This document shows, one piece after another, positions 17,789 through 25,659 of a stretch of 64,000 bases of DNA. Within the stretch, counting starts at the first letter, position 1, and each line of letters begins with the position of its first letter. Source of the DNA: Pseudomonadota bacterium (GTDB lineage Bacteria > Myxococcota_A > Polyangia > Polyangiales > Polyangiaceae). Under the pieces are notes generated by a model. That model was not told where the DNA came from, ran no database searches, and saw only the letters and a program-made list of their open reading frames with translations. The position numbers and the translations under genes were made by a program. Where the stretch lies: the NCBI GenBank assembly GCA_023423895.1, contig JAFAER010000229.1:1-64000 (forward strand). Reading direction: 5' to 3'.

Positions 17789-19111
17789 ATGGGCGATCGA
17801 AAGTGGACGAGCGCGGAGCTGCGGAGCAAACACAAGGAGCTCCTCTTTCCGAGCGTCGGGACCTTCTACGAAGATCCGGTGTGCCTGGACGAGGGCAAGG
17901 GCACACGGCTGAAGGATCTCGACGGCCGCGAGTACCTCGACTTCTTCGGCGGCATCCTCACGGTCTCGGTCGGCCAGGCGCACCCGAAGGTGAACGCCGC
18001 GATCCACGCGCAGATCGATCGCCTCGGCCACGTCTCGACGCTCTACCCCACCATCGGGATCGTCGAGCTCGCGCAGCGGCTCCTCGATCTCGCGCCCGGC
18101 AAGATCGGCAAAGCCGGAAAGGCATTTTTCACTGCGAGCGGCACCGAGGCGGACGAGACCGCCGTCGCCCTCGCCCAGCTCGCGACCGGGCGTCAGGAGC
18201 TCATCGCCCTCCGGCACGGTTACTCCGGCCGCTCGATGCTCGCGCAGTCGCTCACGGCGCACTCGAAGTACCGTGCGGTGACCTCGCAGATCGCGGGCAT
18301 CAAACACGCGCCTTCGCCGTACTGCTACCGTTGCCCCTACGGCGCGACGCCCGATCACTGCGGGCTCAAGTGCGCCCAGGACATCGAGGAGCTGATCCAG
18401 ACGACGACCACCGGTCAGATCGCGGGCTTCCTCGCCGAGCCGATCCAGGGCGTCGGCGGCTTCATCGTCGCGCCGGACGGCTACTTCAAGGTCGCGACCG
18501 ACATCGTCAAGAAGTACGGCGGCCTCTTCATCTGCGACGAGGTCCAGACCGGCTTCGGCCGCACGGGCGGCAAGATGTGGGGCATCGAGCATCACGACGG
18601 CGTCGAGCCCGACATCATGACGATGGCGAAGGGCATCGCGAACGGCATGCCCATCGGGGCGTGCCTCGCGACGGTGCCGGTCGCCGACTCGTGGAAGGCG
18701 GGCAACATCTCCACGTACGGCGGCAACCCCATCTCGACGGCAGCGGCGAACGCGACGATCGACGTCATCGTCGACGAGAAGCTCACCGACAACGCTGCCG
18801 TCATGGGCAAGCTCCTTCGTGAAGGCCTCGAAGCGCTGAAGCGCCGCTTCCCGAAGGTGATCGGTGACGTCCGCGGCAAGGGCCTGATGCAGGCGATCGA
18901 GCTCGTGAAGGACGAGACCGCGAAGGATCGCACGCCCGACGCCGGCAGCACCTCGCGCCTCTTCGAGGAGACGAAGAAGCGCGGATTGCTCATCGGACGC
19001 GGAGGCCTCTGGGGCAACGTCGTCCGCATCGCGCCCGCCTTGAACGTGACCCGCACCGAGATCGAAGAGGGTCTGAAGATCCTCGAGGACTCCTTCGCCG
19101 CGTTCGCCTGA
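17789..19111 (+). CDS. Class III PLP aminotransferase, probable beta-alanine aminotransferase (AGXT2-like)
   Basis: 440 aa from ATG 17789, preceded by GAGGAGAG; the frame is open further upstream but that part lacks protein-like sequence. PLP-site residues: Asp250 (LFICDEVQTGFGRTG) and Schiff-base Lys281 (MAKGIANGMPIG); phosphate loop SGTEADETA (~117-125). The segment IAGFLAEPIQGVGG resembles the AGXT2/omega-aminotransferase branch, which accepts beta-alanine or beta-aminoisobutyrate. It directly precedes preT and preA, so the likely job is converting beta-alanine to malonate semialdehyde. A Cys-rich insert (CYRCPYG...CGLKC, ~179-195) resembles a metal-binding hairpin and is worth modelling. 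Confidence 0.86.
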   Translation: MGDRKWTSAELRSKHKELLFPSVGTFYEDPVCLDEGKGTRLKDLDGREYLDFFGGILTVSVGQAHPKVNAAIHAQIDRLGHVSTLYPTIGIVELAQRLLDLAPGKIGKAGKAFFTASGTEADETAVALAQLATGRQELIALRHGYSGRSMLAQSLTAHSKYRAVTSQIAGIKHAPSPYCYRCPYGATPDHCGLKCAQDIEELIQTTTTGQIAGFLAEPIQGVGGFIVAPDGYFKVATDIVKKYGGLFICDEVQTGFGRTGGKMWGIEHHDGVEPDIMTMAKGIANGMPIGACLATVPVADSWKAGNISTYGGNPISTAAANATIDVIVDEKLTDNAAVMGKLLREGLEALKRRFPKVIGDVRGKGLMQAIELVKDETAKDRTPDAGSTSRLFEETKKRGLLIGRGGLWGNVVRIAPALNVTRTEIEEGLKILEDSFAAFA

Positions 19112-19156
19112 ACGAGCAGGTTCGGCGAAGGCCGAACCGGATTGAAGAGGATCGTG

Positions 19157-20515
19157 ATGACGCTCGCAAAGCTCCCCCAAGACCGGCTCGAGAACGACCT
19201 CACCGACAAGAAGCCGCTCTACACGTCCGCGGAAGCGAAGGCGGAGGCCGATCGCTGCCTCTATTGCGCGGACGCGCCGTGCATCAAGGCGTGCCCCACG
19301 GAAATCGACATCCCGACGTTCATCAAGAAGATCGCGTCGGGCAACGTCCGCGGCAGCGCGCGTACGATCTTCGAGCAGAACCTCCTCGGCTATTCGTGCG
19401 CACGCGTCTGCCCCGTCGAGGTGCTCTGCCAGGGTTCCTGCGTGTACACGGGCTGGGGCCGCGACCCGATCCAGATCGGGCGGCTCCAGCGCTTCGCGAC
19501 CGAGACGGCAACGCGGCCCGAGAGCCCGCCCGTGCTCGCGAAGAAGGTCGACGTGGCCGTCGCGAAGAAGCGCGTCGCGTGCATCGGCGGTGGCCCCGCG
19601 TCGCTGGCGTTCGCCGGCTATCTCGCGCTCGAGGGGCACGAGGCCGTCGTCTTCGAAAAGCGCGCCTATTCCGGCGGGCTCAACACGACCGGTATCGCGC
19701 CCTACAAGCTCCATGCGCAGGACGCGCTCCACGAGGTCGAGTGGGTCGAGGGTTTCGGCGTCGACGTGCAGACCGGGATCGAGGTCGGCCATGAAGACGG
19801 CGCGGGGCGCATCTCGGTGAAGAAGCTCCTCGACTCGTACGACGCCGTGTTCATCGGCGTCGGCCTCGGCGCCGACTCCAGGCTCGGGATCCCCGGAGAG
19901 GACGGCCCGGGTGTCTTCGGCGCGACGGAATGGATCGAGCGAATGAAGCTCGAGATGAGCCGAGGGCATCGCGAGGAGATCGCGGGCAAGCGCATTCTCG
20001 TCGTCGGCGGCGGCAACACCGCGATCGACGTGGCGCGCGAGTGTGCGCTCCTCGGCGCTTCCGACGTTGCCATGTGTTACCGGCGCGGCGTTCCCGAGAT
20101 GAGCGGCTACGCCCACGAGATGGCGGGTGCGCGCAAGGAAGGCGTCCGCCTCATCGGGCACGTGCAGCCGGTCGCGTTCATCCGCGATGCGCACGGCAAG
20201 CTGACGGCCCTCCGCGTCGCGAAGACGGACGCCGATGCCAAGCCGATCCCCGGAACCGAGCACGAGCTTCCGTGCGACATGGTCGCGCTCGCCATCGGGC
20301 AGTCGAAGCTCCGCGAGATCGCCAAAGAGCTGCCCGGGGTCGAGCTCGACAAGCGCGGATGTGTCGTCGTCCCGGACACGGCCACCTGCGTCACCGGCAA
20401 TCCGAAGGTCTTCGCCGGTGGCGACTGCATCAACGGCGGCAAGGAAGTCGTCAACGCCGTCGCTGACGGACGCAACGCCGCGCGCGCGCTCCTGGCGCGC
20501 TGGGCCGGTCGATAA
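19157..20515 (+). CDS. preT: NAD(P)-dependent dihydropyrimidine dehydrogenase, flavin subunit
   Basis: 452 aa from ATG 19157, preceded by GAAGAGG at 6-nt spacing. The N-terminal ~140 residues carry two Cys clusters (CLYCADAPCIKAC and CARVCPVEVLCQGSC) as in the Fe-S adapter of glutamate synthase small subunit and DPD. FAD-binding GGGPASLAFAGYLA and NAD(P)-binding VVGGGNTAIDVA follow, and GGDCINGGKEVVNAVADG closes the FAD domain. It passes electrons from NAD(P)H to PreA for reduction of uracil/thymine. It sits between the aminotransferase (46 bp upstream) and preA (35 bp downstream), apparently one operon. Confidence 0.9.
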   Translation: MTLAKLPQDRLENDLTDKKPLYTSAEAKAEADRCLYCADAPCIKACPTEIDIPTFIKKIASGNVRGSARTIFEQNLLGYSCARVCPVEVLCQGSCVYTGWGRDPIQIGRLQRFATETATRPESPPVLAKKVDVAVAKKRVACIGGGPASLAFAGYLALEGHEAVVFEKRAYSGGLNTTGIAPYKLHAQDALHEVEWVEGFGVDVQTGIEVGHEDGAGRISVKKLLDSYDAVFIGVGLGADSRLGIPGEDGPGVFGATEWIERMKLEMSRGHREEIAGKRILVVGGGNTAIDVARECALLGASDVAMCYRRGVPEMSGYAHEMAGARKEGVRLIGHVQPVAFIRDAHGKLTALRVAKTDADAKPIPGTEHELPCDMVALAIGQSKLREIAKELPGVELDKRGCVVVPDTATCVTGNPKVFAGGDCINGGKEVVNAVADGRNAARALLARWAGR

Positions 20516-20550
20516 GGGTTCGGAAGAGGAAGTTCGAGGAGAAGAAGACC

Positions 20551-21900
20551 ATGGCGGATCTCAGCATCGAGTTCGCAGGCATCAAGAGCCCGAACCCCTT
20601 CTGGCTCGCGTCGGCGCCTCCGGCCAACAGCGGCGAGCAGGTCATGCGCGCGTTCGACGCGGGTTGGGGCGGCGCCGTGTGGAAGACGCTCGGCGATCCC
20701 ATCGTGAACGTGACGAGCCGCTTCGGCGGCGTCGACTACGACGGTCGCAAGCTGATGGGGCTCAACAACATCGAGCTCATCACCGATCGCCCTCTCGAGG
20801 TGAACCTCCGCGAGATTCGCGAGGTGAAGAAGCGGTACCCGAAGAACGTCGTCATCGCGTCGCTCATGACCGAGACGAAGAACGACTGGAAGGTCCTGAT
20901 CCAGAAGGTCGAGGACGCCGGCGTCGACGGCCTCGAGCTGAACTTCGGCTGCCCGCACGGCATGTGCGAGCGCGGAATGGGCTCGAGCGTCGGTCAGGAG
21001 CCGAAGTTGCTCCAGGAGATCACGAGCTGGGTGAAGGAGTTCGCGAGGACGCCGGTGCTCGTGAAGCTCACGCCGAACACGGGTGACATCGTCGAGGCCG
21101 GCATGGCGGCCGTGAAGGGCGGAGCGGACGGCATCGCGCTCATCAACACCATCAAGAGCATCGTCGGCGTCGATCTCGATCGGCTGGTCCCCCTTCCCCG
21201 CGTCGGCGCCGCATCCACGAACGGCGGCTACTGCGGGCCGGCGGTCAAGCCGATCGCGCTCCACATGGTCGCCGCGCTCGCGCGTGAGCCGGGCATGATC
21301 CCGATCTCGGGCATCGGCGGCATCGCCAACTGGCGCGACGCGGCCGAGTTCATCGCGCTCGGCTCGACCAGCGTGCAGGTCTGCACCGCGGTCATGCACT
21401 ACGGCTATCGCATCGTCGAAGACATGATCGACGGCCTCTCCGAGTACCTCGACGCCCAGGGCATGAAGAGCGTGAGCGAGCTCCGGGGGCGCGCCGTGCC
21501 CGGCTACAAGGAGTGGGGCGACCTCGATCTCTCGTACAAGCTCGTGGCGAGCATCGACCCGAAGACATGCATCGGCTGCCAGCTCTGCGTCACGGCCTGC
21601 CACGACGGCGCGCACCAGTGCATCTTCACCGGGCCGGAAGATCGCCCGCGTCCGCCGCACGCCCATGCCCACGGTCCGGCCAAGGCGCCGAAGCCGCTCC
21701 CGCTCGGAGCCGTCGCCGGCGACCGCGTCCCGTGGATCGACGAGCCGGAGTGCGTAGGCTGCAACCTCTGTCAGCTCGTGTGCCCGGTGCCGGGCTGCAT
21801 CTCGATGGTCGAGGTCCCGAACGGGAAGTCGGAGACCTGGAACGACCGCGTGAAACAAGGCCGCGACAAGCTTCCGGGCGGCATCCACGAAGACGCCTGA
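20551..21900 (+). CDS. preA: Dihydropyrimidine dehydrogenase catalytic subunit
   Basis: 449 aa. Residues ~1-310 are an FMN-binding DHOD-type TIM barrel (AINTIKS-like ALINTIKSIVG; ISGIGGIANWRDAAEF phosphate site). Residues ~345-430 hold two [4Fe-4S] ferredoxin motifs, CIGCQLCVTACHDG and CVGCNLCQLVCPVPGC. With PreT it reduces uracil and thymine to the dihydro forms. The substrate loop reads FGCPHGMCERGMGSSVGQ: Val147 occupies the position of the catalytic Cys of mammalian DPD (as I recall that sequence), while Cys134 and Cys139 lie nearby. Bacterial PreA proteins may share this. A His/Pro insert (~365-395) separates the two Fe-S motifs. Confidence 0.9.
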   Translation: MADLSIEFAGIKSPNPFWLASAPPANSGEQVMRAFDAGWGGAVWKTLGDPIVNVTSRFGGVDYDGRKLMGLNNIELITDRPLEVNLREIREVKKRYPKNVVIASLMTETKNDWKVLIQKVEDAGVDGLELNFGCPHGMCERGMGSSVGQEPKLLQEITSWVKEFARTPVLVKLTPNTGDIVEAGMAAVKGGADGIALINTIKSIVGVDLDRLVPLPRVGAASTNGGYCGPAVKPIALHMVAALAREPGMIPISGIGGIANWRDAAEFIALGSTSVQVCTAVMHYGYRIVEDMIDGLSEYLDAQGMKSVSELRGRAVPGYKEWGDLDLSYKLVASIDPKTCIGCQLCVTACHDGAHQCIFTGPEDRPRPPHAHAHGPAKAPKPLPLGAVAGDRVPWIDEPECVGCNLCQLVCPVPGCISMVEVPNGKSETWNDRVKQGRDKLPGGIHEDA

Positions 21901-21917
21901 AGCCTCGCGACGCGGTC

Positions 21918-21960
21918 CAGGCCGGCGAGCTTCGTCTCCTCGACGAGCTGCGCCGGCCTG
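21918..21960. terminator. Long hairpin between convergent preA and panB
   Basis: CAGGCCGGCG (21918-21927) pairs perfectly with CGCCGGCCTG (21951-21960), and the interior AGCTTCGTC/GACGAGCT extends the stem with single-base bulges around a TCCTC loop. It lies 18 bp after the preA stop and 35 bp before the panB stop. There is no T-tract. Bidirectional terminator candidate. Confidence 0.55.
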
Positions 21961-21969
21961 ACGGCGTTC

Positions 21970-22001
21970 TGCTCAGTTCGTGCTCAGTTCCTGCTCAGTG
22001 C
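21970..22001 (-). repeat. Three 11-bp micro-repeats carrying stop codons at the panB 3' end
   Basis: TGCTCAGT(T/G)(C)x is repeated at 21970, 21981 and 21992. On the minus strand each unit contains TGA (21997-21995 is the panB stop; then 21986-21984 and 21975-21973). The 11-bp period puts stops in all three frames. Confidence 0.6.
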
Positions 22002-22939
22002 CAGTGATCGAGCGGAAGCGGCGTGTCGAGGTCGGCCAGGTCGAGCCCCAGGTCGGGGCGCAACACGGCGGCCGCTTCTTCCGCCATGCGCGGTCCGCGA
22101 GCGGGCGCGTTCGGCTTGTACGTCTGCGCGGCGGCCGGGAAAGCTCCGGAGCGGACCTGCGCGACATAGGCGCCGAAAGCCGCGACCGCTTCGTCACCGA
22201 GGTTAGCGAAGCGCTTCGCAAACTTTGGCTGGTGGCCGCGGCTGAGTCCGAGCAGATCCGTGCAGACGAGGACCTGCCCGTCGCAACCAGCGCCGGCGCC
22301 GATGCCGATCGTCGGGACGGAGACGACGTTCGTGATCTCCTCCGCGACGTCCGGCGGGACGGCCTCGAGCACGATCGCGAAGGCGCCTGCCTGCTCGATC
22401 GCGATCGCGTCCGCGATGATCTTCTCCGCTGCTTCGGCGCCTCGCCCCTGCACCTTGAAGCCGCCGAGCGCATGGACGCTCTGAGGGGTGAGGCCGACGT
22501 GGCCGACGACCGGAATCCCCGCGCGCACGATGCGATGAACGTGCTCCGCGACTTCCTGGCCGCCTTCGAGCTTCACGCTCTCGCAGGCGCCTTCTTTCAT
22601 CAGCTTGCCCGAGCTCTCGACCGCCTGAGCGGGAGAGACCTGGTAGCTCATGAACGGCAGATCCCCGACGAGATGAGCACGAGCGAGGCCGCGCGCGACG
22701 GCACGGCAGTGATACGCCATCTCGTCGAGCGTCACCGGAATCGTCGTCGCCAGCCCCTGGATGACCATCCCGAGCGAGTCACCGACGAGGACCATGTCCA
22801 CGCCAGCCTCGTCCGCGAGGCGAGCCATCGTGAAGTCATACGCCGTCACCATCGCGATCTTCTCGGCGCGCTCGCGGGCCTTGCGCGCGCGCAGATCGGG
22901 GACGGTCACCTTCTTCGGAGCACCGGTCGCAGCGTACAT
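21995..22939 (-). CDS. panB: 3-methyl-2-oxobutanoate hydroxymethyltransferase
   Basis: 314 aa from ATG 22939 (MYAATGAPKKVTV); an in-frame start at 22972 adds 11 Arg-rich residues and is less likely. PanB signatures are present: MVTAYDFTMARLADEAG, the metal-binding LVGDSLGMV (Asp54), HVGLTPQSVHALGG, catalytic Glu region VLEAVP and IGIGAG. It transfers a hydroxymethyl group from 5,10-methylene-THF to alpha-ketoisovalerate to make ketopantoate. Pantothenate synthesis also needs beta-alanine, which the adjacent pyrimidine-degradation genes would generate. The C-terminal tail after ~270 is longer than usual. Confidence 0.93.
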   Translation of the reverse strand: MYAATGAPKKVTVPDLRARKARERAEKIAMVTAYDFTMARLADEAGVDMVLVGDSLGMVIQGLATTIPVTLDEMAYHCRAVARGLARAHLVGDLPFMSYQVSPAQAVESSGKLMKEGACESVKLEGGQEVAEHVHRIVRAGIPVVGHVGLTPQSVHALGGFKVQGRGAEAAEKIIADAIAIEQAGAFAIVLEAVPPDVAEEITNVVSVPTIGIGAGAGCDGQVLVCTDLLGLSRGHQPKFAKRFANLGDEAVAAFGAYVAQVRSGAFPAAAQTYKPNAPARGPRMAEEAAAVLRPDLGLDLADLDTPLPLDHWH

Positions 22940-23059
22940 GTTGGTTGGTCGCGGCCGGCACCGCCGGTCCACGCCTTTCTTGACTGAACCCTAGCGCCGG
23001 CATCCCCGTGCGACAAGGTTGGTTCCTGCGTCGGTCCGCGGTATTAGGCGCGGAGCCCC

Positions 23060-23500
23060 GTGACCTCCCGTCGAATTCCCCGCTCTTTCGCGCTCGGTGC
23101 TGCGGTCGTGATGGCCGTGCTCGCGGGCGCCTGCGATCGTCCGCCGTCGGTCGAGCTCAAGGAGTGGAGCGCGGCCGACCACGACGGTGAAAAGAAGAGC
23201 GGCGACCCGAACGCCAAGCAGGGCGCGCGCGGTGAATCCGGCGGCACCCCTGCCCTCGCCGACATCACATGGCGAAACCAGTGTGCCGCCTGCCACGGCG
23301 CGGAGGGCAAAGGCGACGGCCCGCAAGGCCCGATGTTCAAGGCGCCCGATCTCGGTCGGGAGGACTGGCAGTCGAAGGTCAAGGACGAGGAGATCGCGAG
23401 CACGATCGTCAACGGCAAGGGCCGGATGCCGAAGTTCGAGCTCCCGCCCGACGTCGTCCAGGGCCTCGTCGCGCGGATCCGGTCGTTCCGTGGCCACTGA
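23060..23500 (+). CDS. Cytochrome c-type lipoprotein
   Basis: 146 aa from a GTG. Lipobox LAGAC (Cys25), a charged spacer, then a single c-type heme motif CAACH (75-79) with likely axial Met123 in NGKGRMPKF. The fold is that of a small class I cytochrome c (c551/c6-like). It should be tethered to a membrane on the periplasmic side and act as a one-electron carrier. Its 3' end overlaps the next gene by 11 bp. Partner oxidoreductase not visible in the window. Confidence 0.85.
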   Translation: MTSRRIPRSFALGAAVVMAVLAGACDRPPSVELKEWSAADHDGEKKSGDPNAKQGARGESGGTPALADITWRNQCAACHGAEGKGDGPQGPMFKAPDLGREDWQSKVKDEEIASTIVNGKGRMPKFELPPDVVQGLVARIRSFRGH

Positions 23501-23990
23501 CGACAAGCTGCCCGCATCTGCCGACGCGACGTCCGACGAGGAACAACGACAAGAAGGCGCGACCACGGGGACGGCCGAGCCCGTCCCGCCGGACGCGAAC
23601 GATCGCCCCGTCGGCCCGCGTCGTCGGCCGCTGACGCGCTTCGTCTTTCTCGTCTTCGGGCTCCTCGTCGCCTTCTATTTGGCAAGGCAGGGTCCGAAGG
23701 AGCAGCACGTCAGGGTCGTCCTCGGAGCCGCAGCGCCCGAGGTCACCGCCGTCGACCTCCAGTACGTGGCCAAGGGCGGCGACACGGCCCGCCAGGCGCA
23801 TTTCTCCTATGTGAAAGGAACAGCGCCGCGGGTCGTCGCGCATGAGCCACAGCTGCCGGACGGCGAATATCGGCTCGAGATCGACCTCGACACAATCGAC
23901 GGTCGCCGAGCGATACAAAGGCAGGTTACCCTTGGGGGCGGAAGCACCCAGGTCGACGTGTCGAGCGCACTCATGCGCGACCGACCATGA
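23490..23990 (+). CDS. Single-pass membrane protein with periplasmic beta domain
   Basis: 166 aa assuming the GTG at 23490, inside the end of the cytochrome gene; the frame is open earlier but that part lies under the cytochrome gene. The N-terminal ~48 residues are polar and Asp/Glu/Arg-rich, followed by FVFLVFGLLVAFYLA (~51-65) as a transmembrane helix and a ~95-residue domain of short strands (HVRVVLGAAAPEVTAVDLQY, YRLEIDLDTI). Family unknown. Translational overlap on both sides (11 bp upstream, ATGA downstream) ties it to the cytochrome and the FHA/sigma-54 activator. Confidence 0.65.
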   Translation: MATDDKLPASADATSDEEQRQEGATTGTAEPVPPDANDRPVGPRRRPLTRFVFLVFGLLVAFYLARQGPKEQHVRVVLGAAAPEVTAVDLQYVAKGGDTARQAHFSYVKGTAPRVVAHEPQLPDGEYRLEIDLDTIDGRRAIQRQVTLGGGSTQVDVSSALMRDRP

Positions 23991-25450
23991 ACGGCCCAAA
24001 CCAGCGGGGCTCGAGCAACGTGAGCGAGGAAAACACTCCCGATCGCAAGGCGACAGGTTCCGAGGACGCCAAGGGTCCTGCCAGCCGGGCGGAGCCCCGT
24101 TCTCGATCGGTCGCGGCCCATGAGATCTCGACCCGCGCCGCGGGCGGGATGAGCGGCGCTCCAGCCGGAGTCCTGGCGCTCGTCCTCTCGGGAAGCCACA
24201 AGGGGACGAGCAAGGTCGTCGGCGGCCGCCTCACGATCGGCAAGGCCGCGGACAACGACCTCGTCCTCAGCGATGACACCGTCTCGCGGCACCACTGCGA
24301 GATCGTCCGCGCGCCCGACGGCCTCCACGTGCGCGATCTCGACTCCACCAACGGAACGAAGATCGACGGCACACGCATCCGCGAGGCGATGGTGCAGCCC
24401 GGCAGCGTCCTCAAGGTGGGCGAGGTCGAGATCCAGTTCCGGCCCTCCGTCCAGAAGGTCGAGGTGCTGCCCAGCGAGAAGACGAGCTTCGGTCCGGCGA
24501 TCGGACAGAGCCTCGCGATGCGCACCATCTTCGGAGTGCTCGAGCGCATTGCGCCCACCGACGCGACCGTGCTTCTCGAGGGCGAGACGGGCACCGGCAA
24601 GGACGTCCTCGCACGGGCCATCTCGAGCGCGAGCAGCCGCGCGAACAAGCCGTTCCTCGTGGTCGACTGCGGCGCGGTCACGTATTCGCTCATCGAGAGC
24701 GAGCTCTTCGGACACGAGCGCGGCGCCTTCACCGGTGCCGTCTCGACGCGCCAGGGCGCGTTCGAGCTCGCCGACGGCGGCACGGTGTTCCTCGACGAGA
24801 TTGGTGAGCTGCCGCTCGACGTCCAGCCGAAGCTCCTTCGCGTGCTCGAGACGCGCGAGTTCCGCCGCGTCGGAGGCAACAAGACGCTCTCGACGAACGT
24901 CCGCGTGATCGCCGCAACGAAGCGTGACTTGCAGCGCGAGGTCGGGGCCGGGAAGTTCCGCGAGGACCTCTACTTCCGCCTCGCCGTCGTGCCGGTCACC
25001 GTGCCGCCGCTGCGCGCGCGGCGCGACGACATCCCCGCGCTCGTGCAGCACATGCTCAAGGCCGCCGGTGGCGACGGGCTCACCGTGCCGCCGGAGACGA
25101 TGCAGTCGCTCGCCGCGCACGAGTGGCCGGGCAACGTGCGCGAGCTCCGCAACGTGCTCGAGCGTTCGATCTACATGGCGCAGGCGACCGGCTCGACGGA
25201 GATCGGCGTCGTGACGTTGCCGACCGCGCACGCGTCGTCGGACGCGGCGTTCCACTTCGAGCCGGACAAGAGCTACCGCGAGACGCGCGCGAAGTACGAC
25301 GCGGAGTTCGAGCGACGCTACGTGAAGTGGCTCCTCGGCCGGCACTCCGGCAACATCTCGGCAGCTGCACGCGAAGCGAAGATGGACCGCAAGCACCTGC
25401 ACGACATGGCCAAGAAGCACGGCCTGCGCGGCAACGAAGCCGAAGAGTAA
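23987..25450 (+). CDS. FHA-domain sigma-54-dependent transcriptional activator
   Basis: 487 aa; ATG overlaps the previous stop (ATGA). Residues ~62-150 are an FHA phosphothreonine-binding domain (LTIGKAADNDLVLSDDTVSRHH, DLDSTNGTKIDG). Residues ~170-405 are a bEBP AAA+ domain with Walker A GETGTGKD (199-206), the sigma-54-contacting GAFTGA loop (246-251) and Walker B TVFLDE. A Fis-type HTH lies near the C-terminus (NISAAAREAKMDRKHLHDMAKKHG). FHA-bEBPs are a myxobacterial hallmark, usually driven by Ser/Thr kinases. There is no response-regulator domain. Genetic coupling to a cytochrome suggests redox or respiratory input, which is inference. Confidence 0.92.
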   Translation: MNGPNQRGSSNVSEENTPDRKATGSEDAKGPASRAEPRSRSVAAHEISTRAAGGMSGAPAGVLALVLSGSHKGTSKVVGGRLTIGKAADNDLVLSDDTVSRHHCEIVRAPDGLHVRDLDSTNGTKIDGTRIREAMVQPGSVLKVGEVEIQFRPSVQKVEVLPSEKTSFGPAIGQSLAMRTIFGVLERIAPTDATVLLEGETGTGKDVLARAISSASSRANKPFLVVDCGAVTYSLIESELFGHERGAFTGAVSTRQGAFELADGGTVFLDEIGELPLDVQPKLLRVLETREFRRVGGNKTLSTNVRVIAATKRDLQREVGAGKFREDLYFRLAVVPVTVPPLRARRDDIPALVQHMLKAAGGDGLTVPPETMQSLAAHEWPGNVRELRNVLERSIYMAQATGSTEIGVVTLPTAHASSDAAFHFEPDKSYRETRAKYDAEFERRYVKWLLGRHSGNISAAAREAKMDRKHLHDMAKKHGLRGNEAEE

Positions 25451-25659
25451 GCCGCGATCGTCTGCCCGCGCGGCGATCACACCCGAGCGGCCTGTGGACC
25501 TTCGACTCAGCACTGAGGAACGCCACCTCAGCACTGCGGCGATCGAACCGAGGCGTGAGGACGAAAGACTCACCCCTCGCTACGGCATCGAGTCGCAAGC
25601 GAGCTCTTGTACGAAGGGACCTTGAGGCTGGCCGCGCCGAGTGCGAGATTCGTTCGCCC

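Noticed and set aside
17600..20263. Very long open frame (887 codons) on the minus strand opposite aminotransferase/preT
   Set aside because: Its translation is Arg/Asp/Leu/Val/Ala-biased with no motif; it mirrors the codon pattern of high-GC genes on the other strand, which carry clear family motifs.
25501..25545. CTCAGCACTGAGG...CTCAGCACTGCGG direct repeat before malQ
   Set aside because: Only two imperfect copies; too short to claim a regulatory element.
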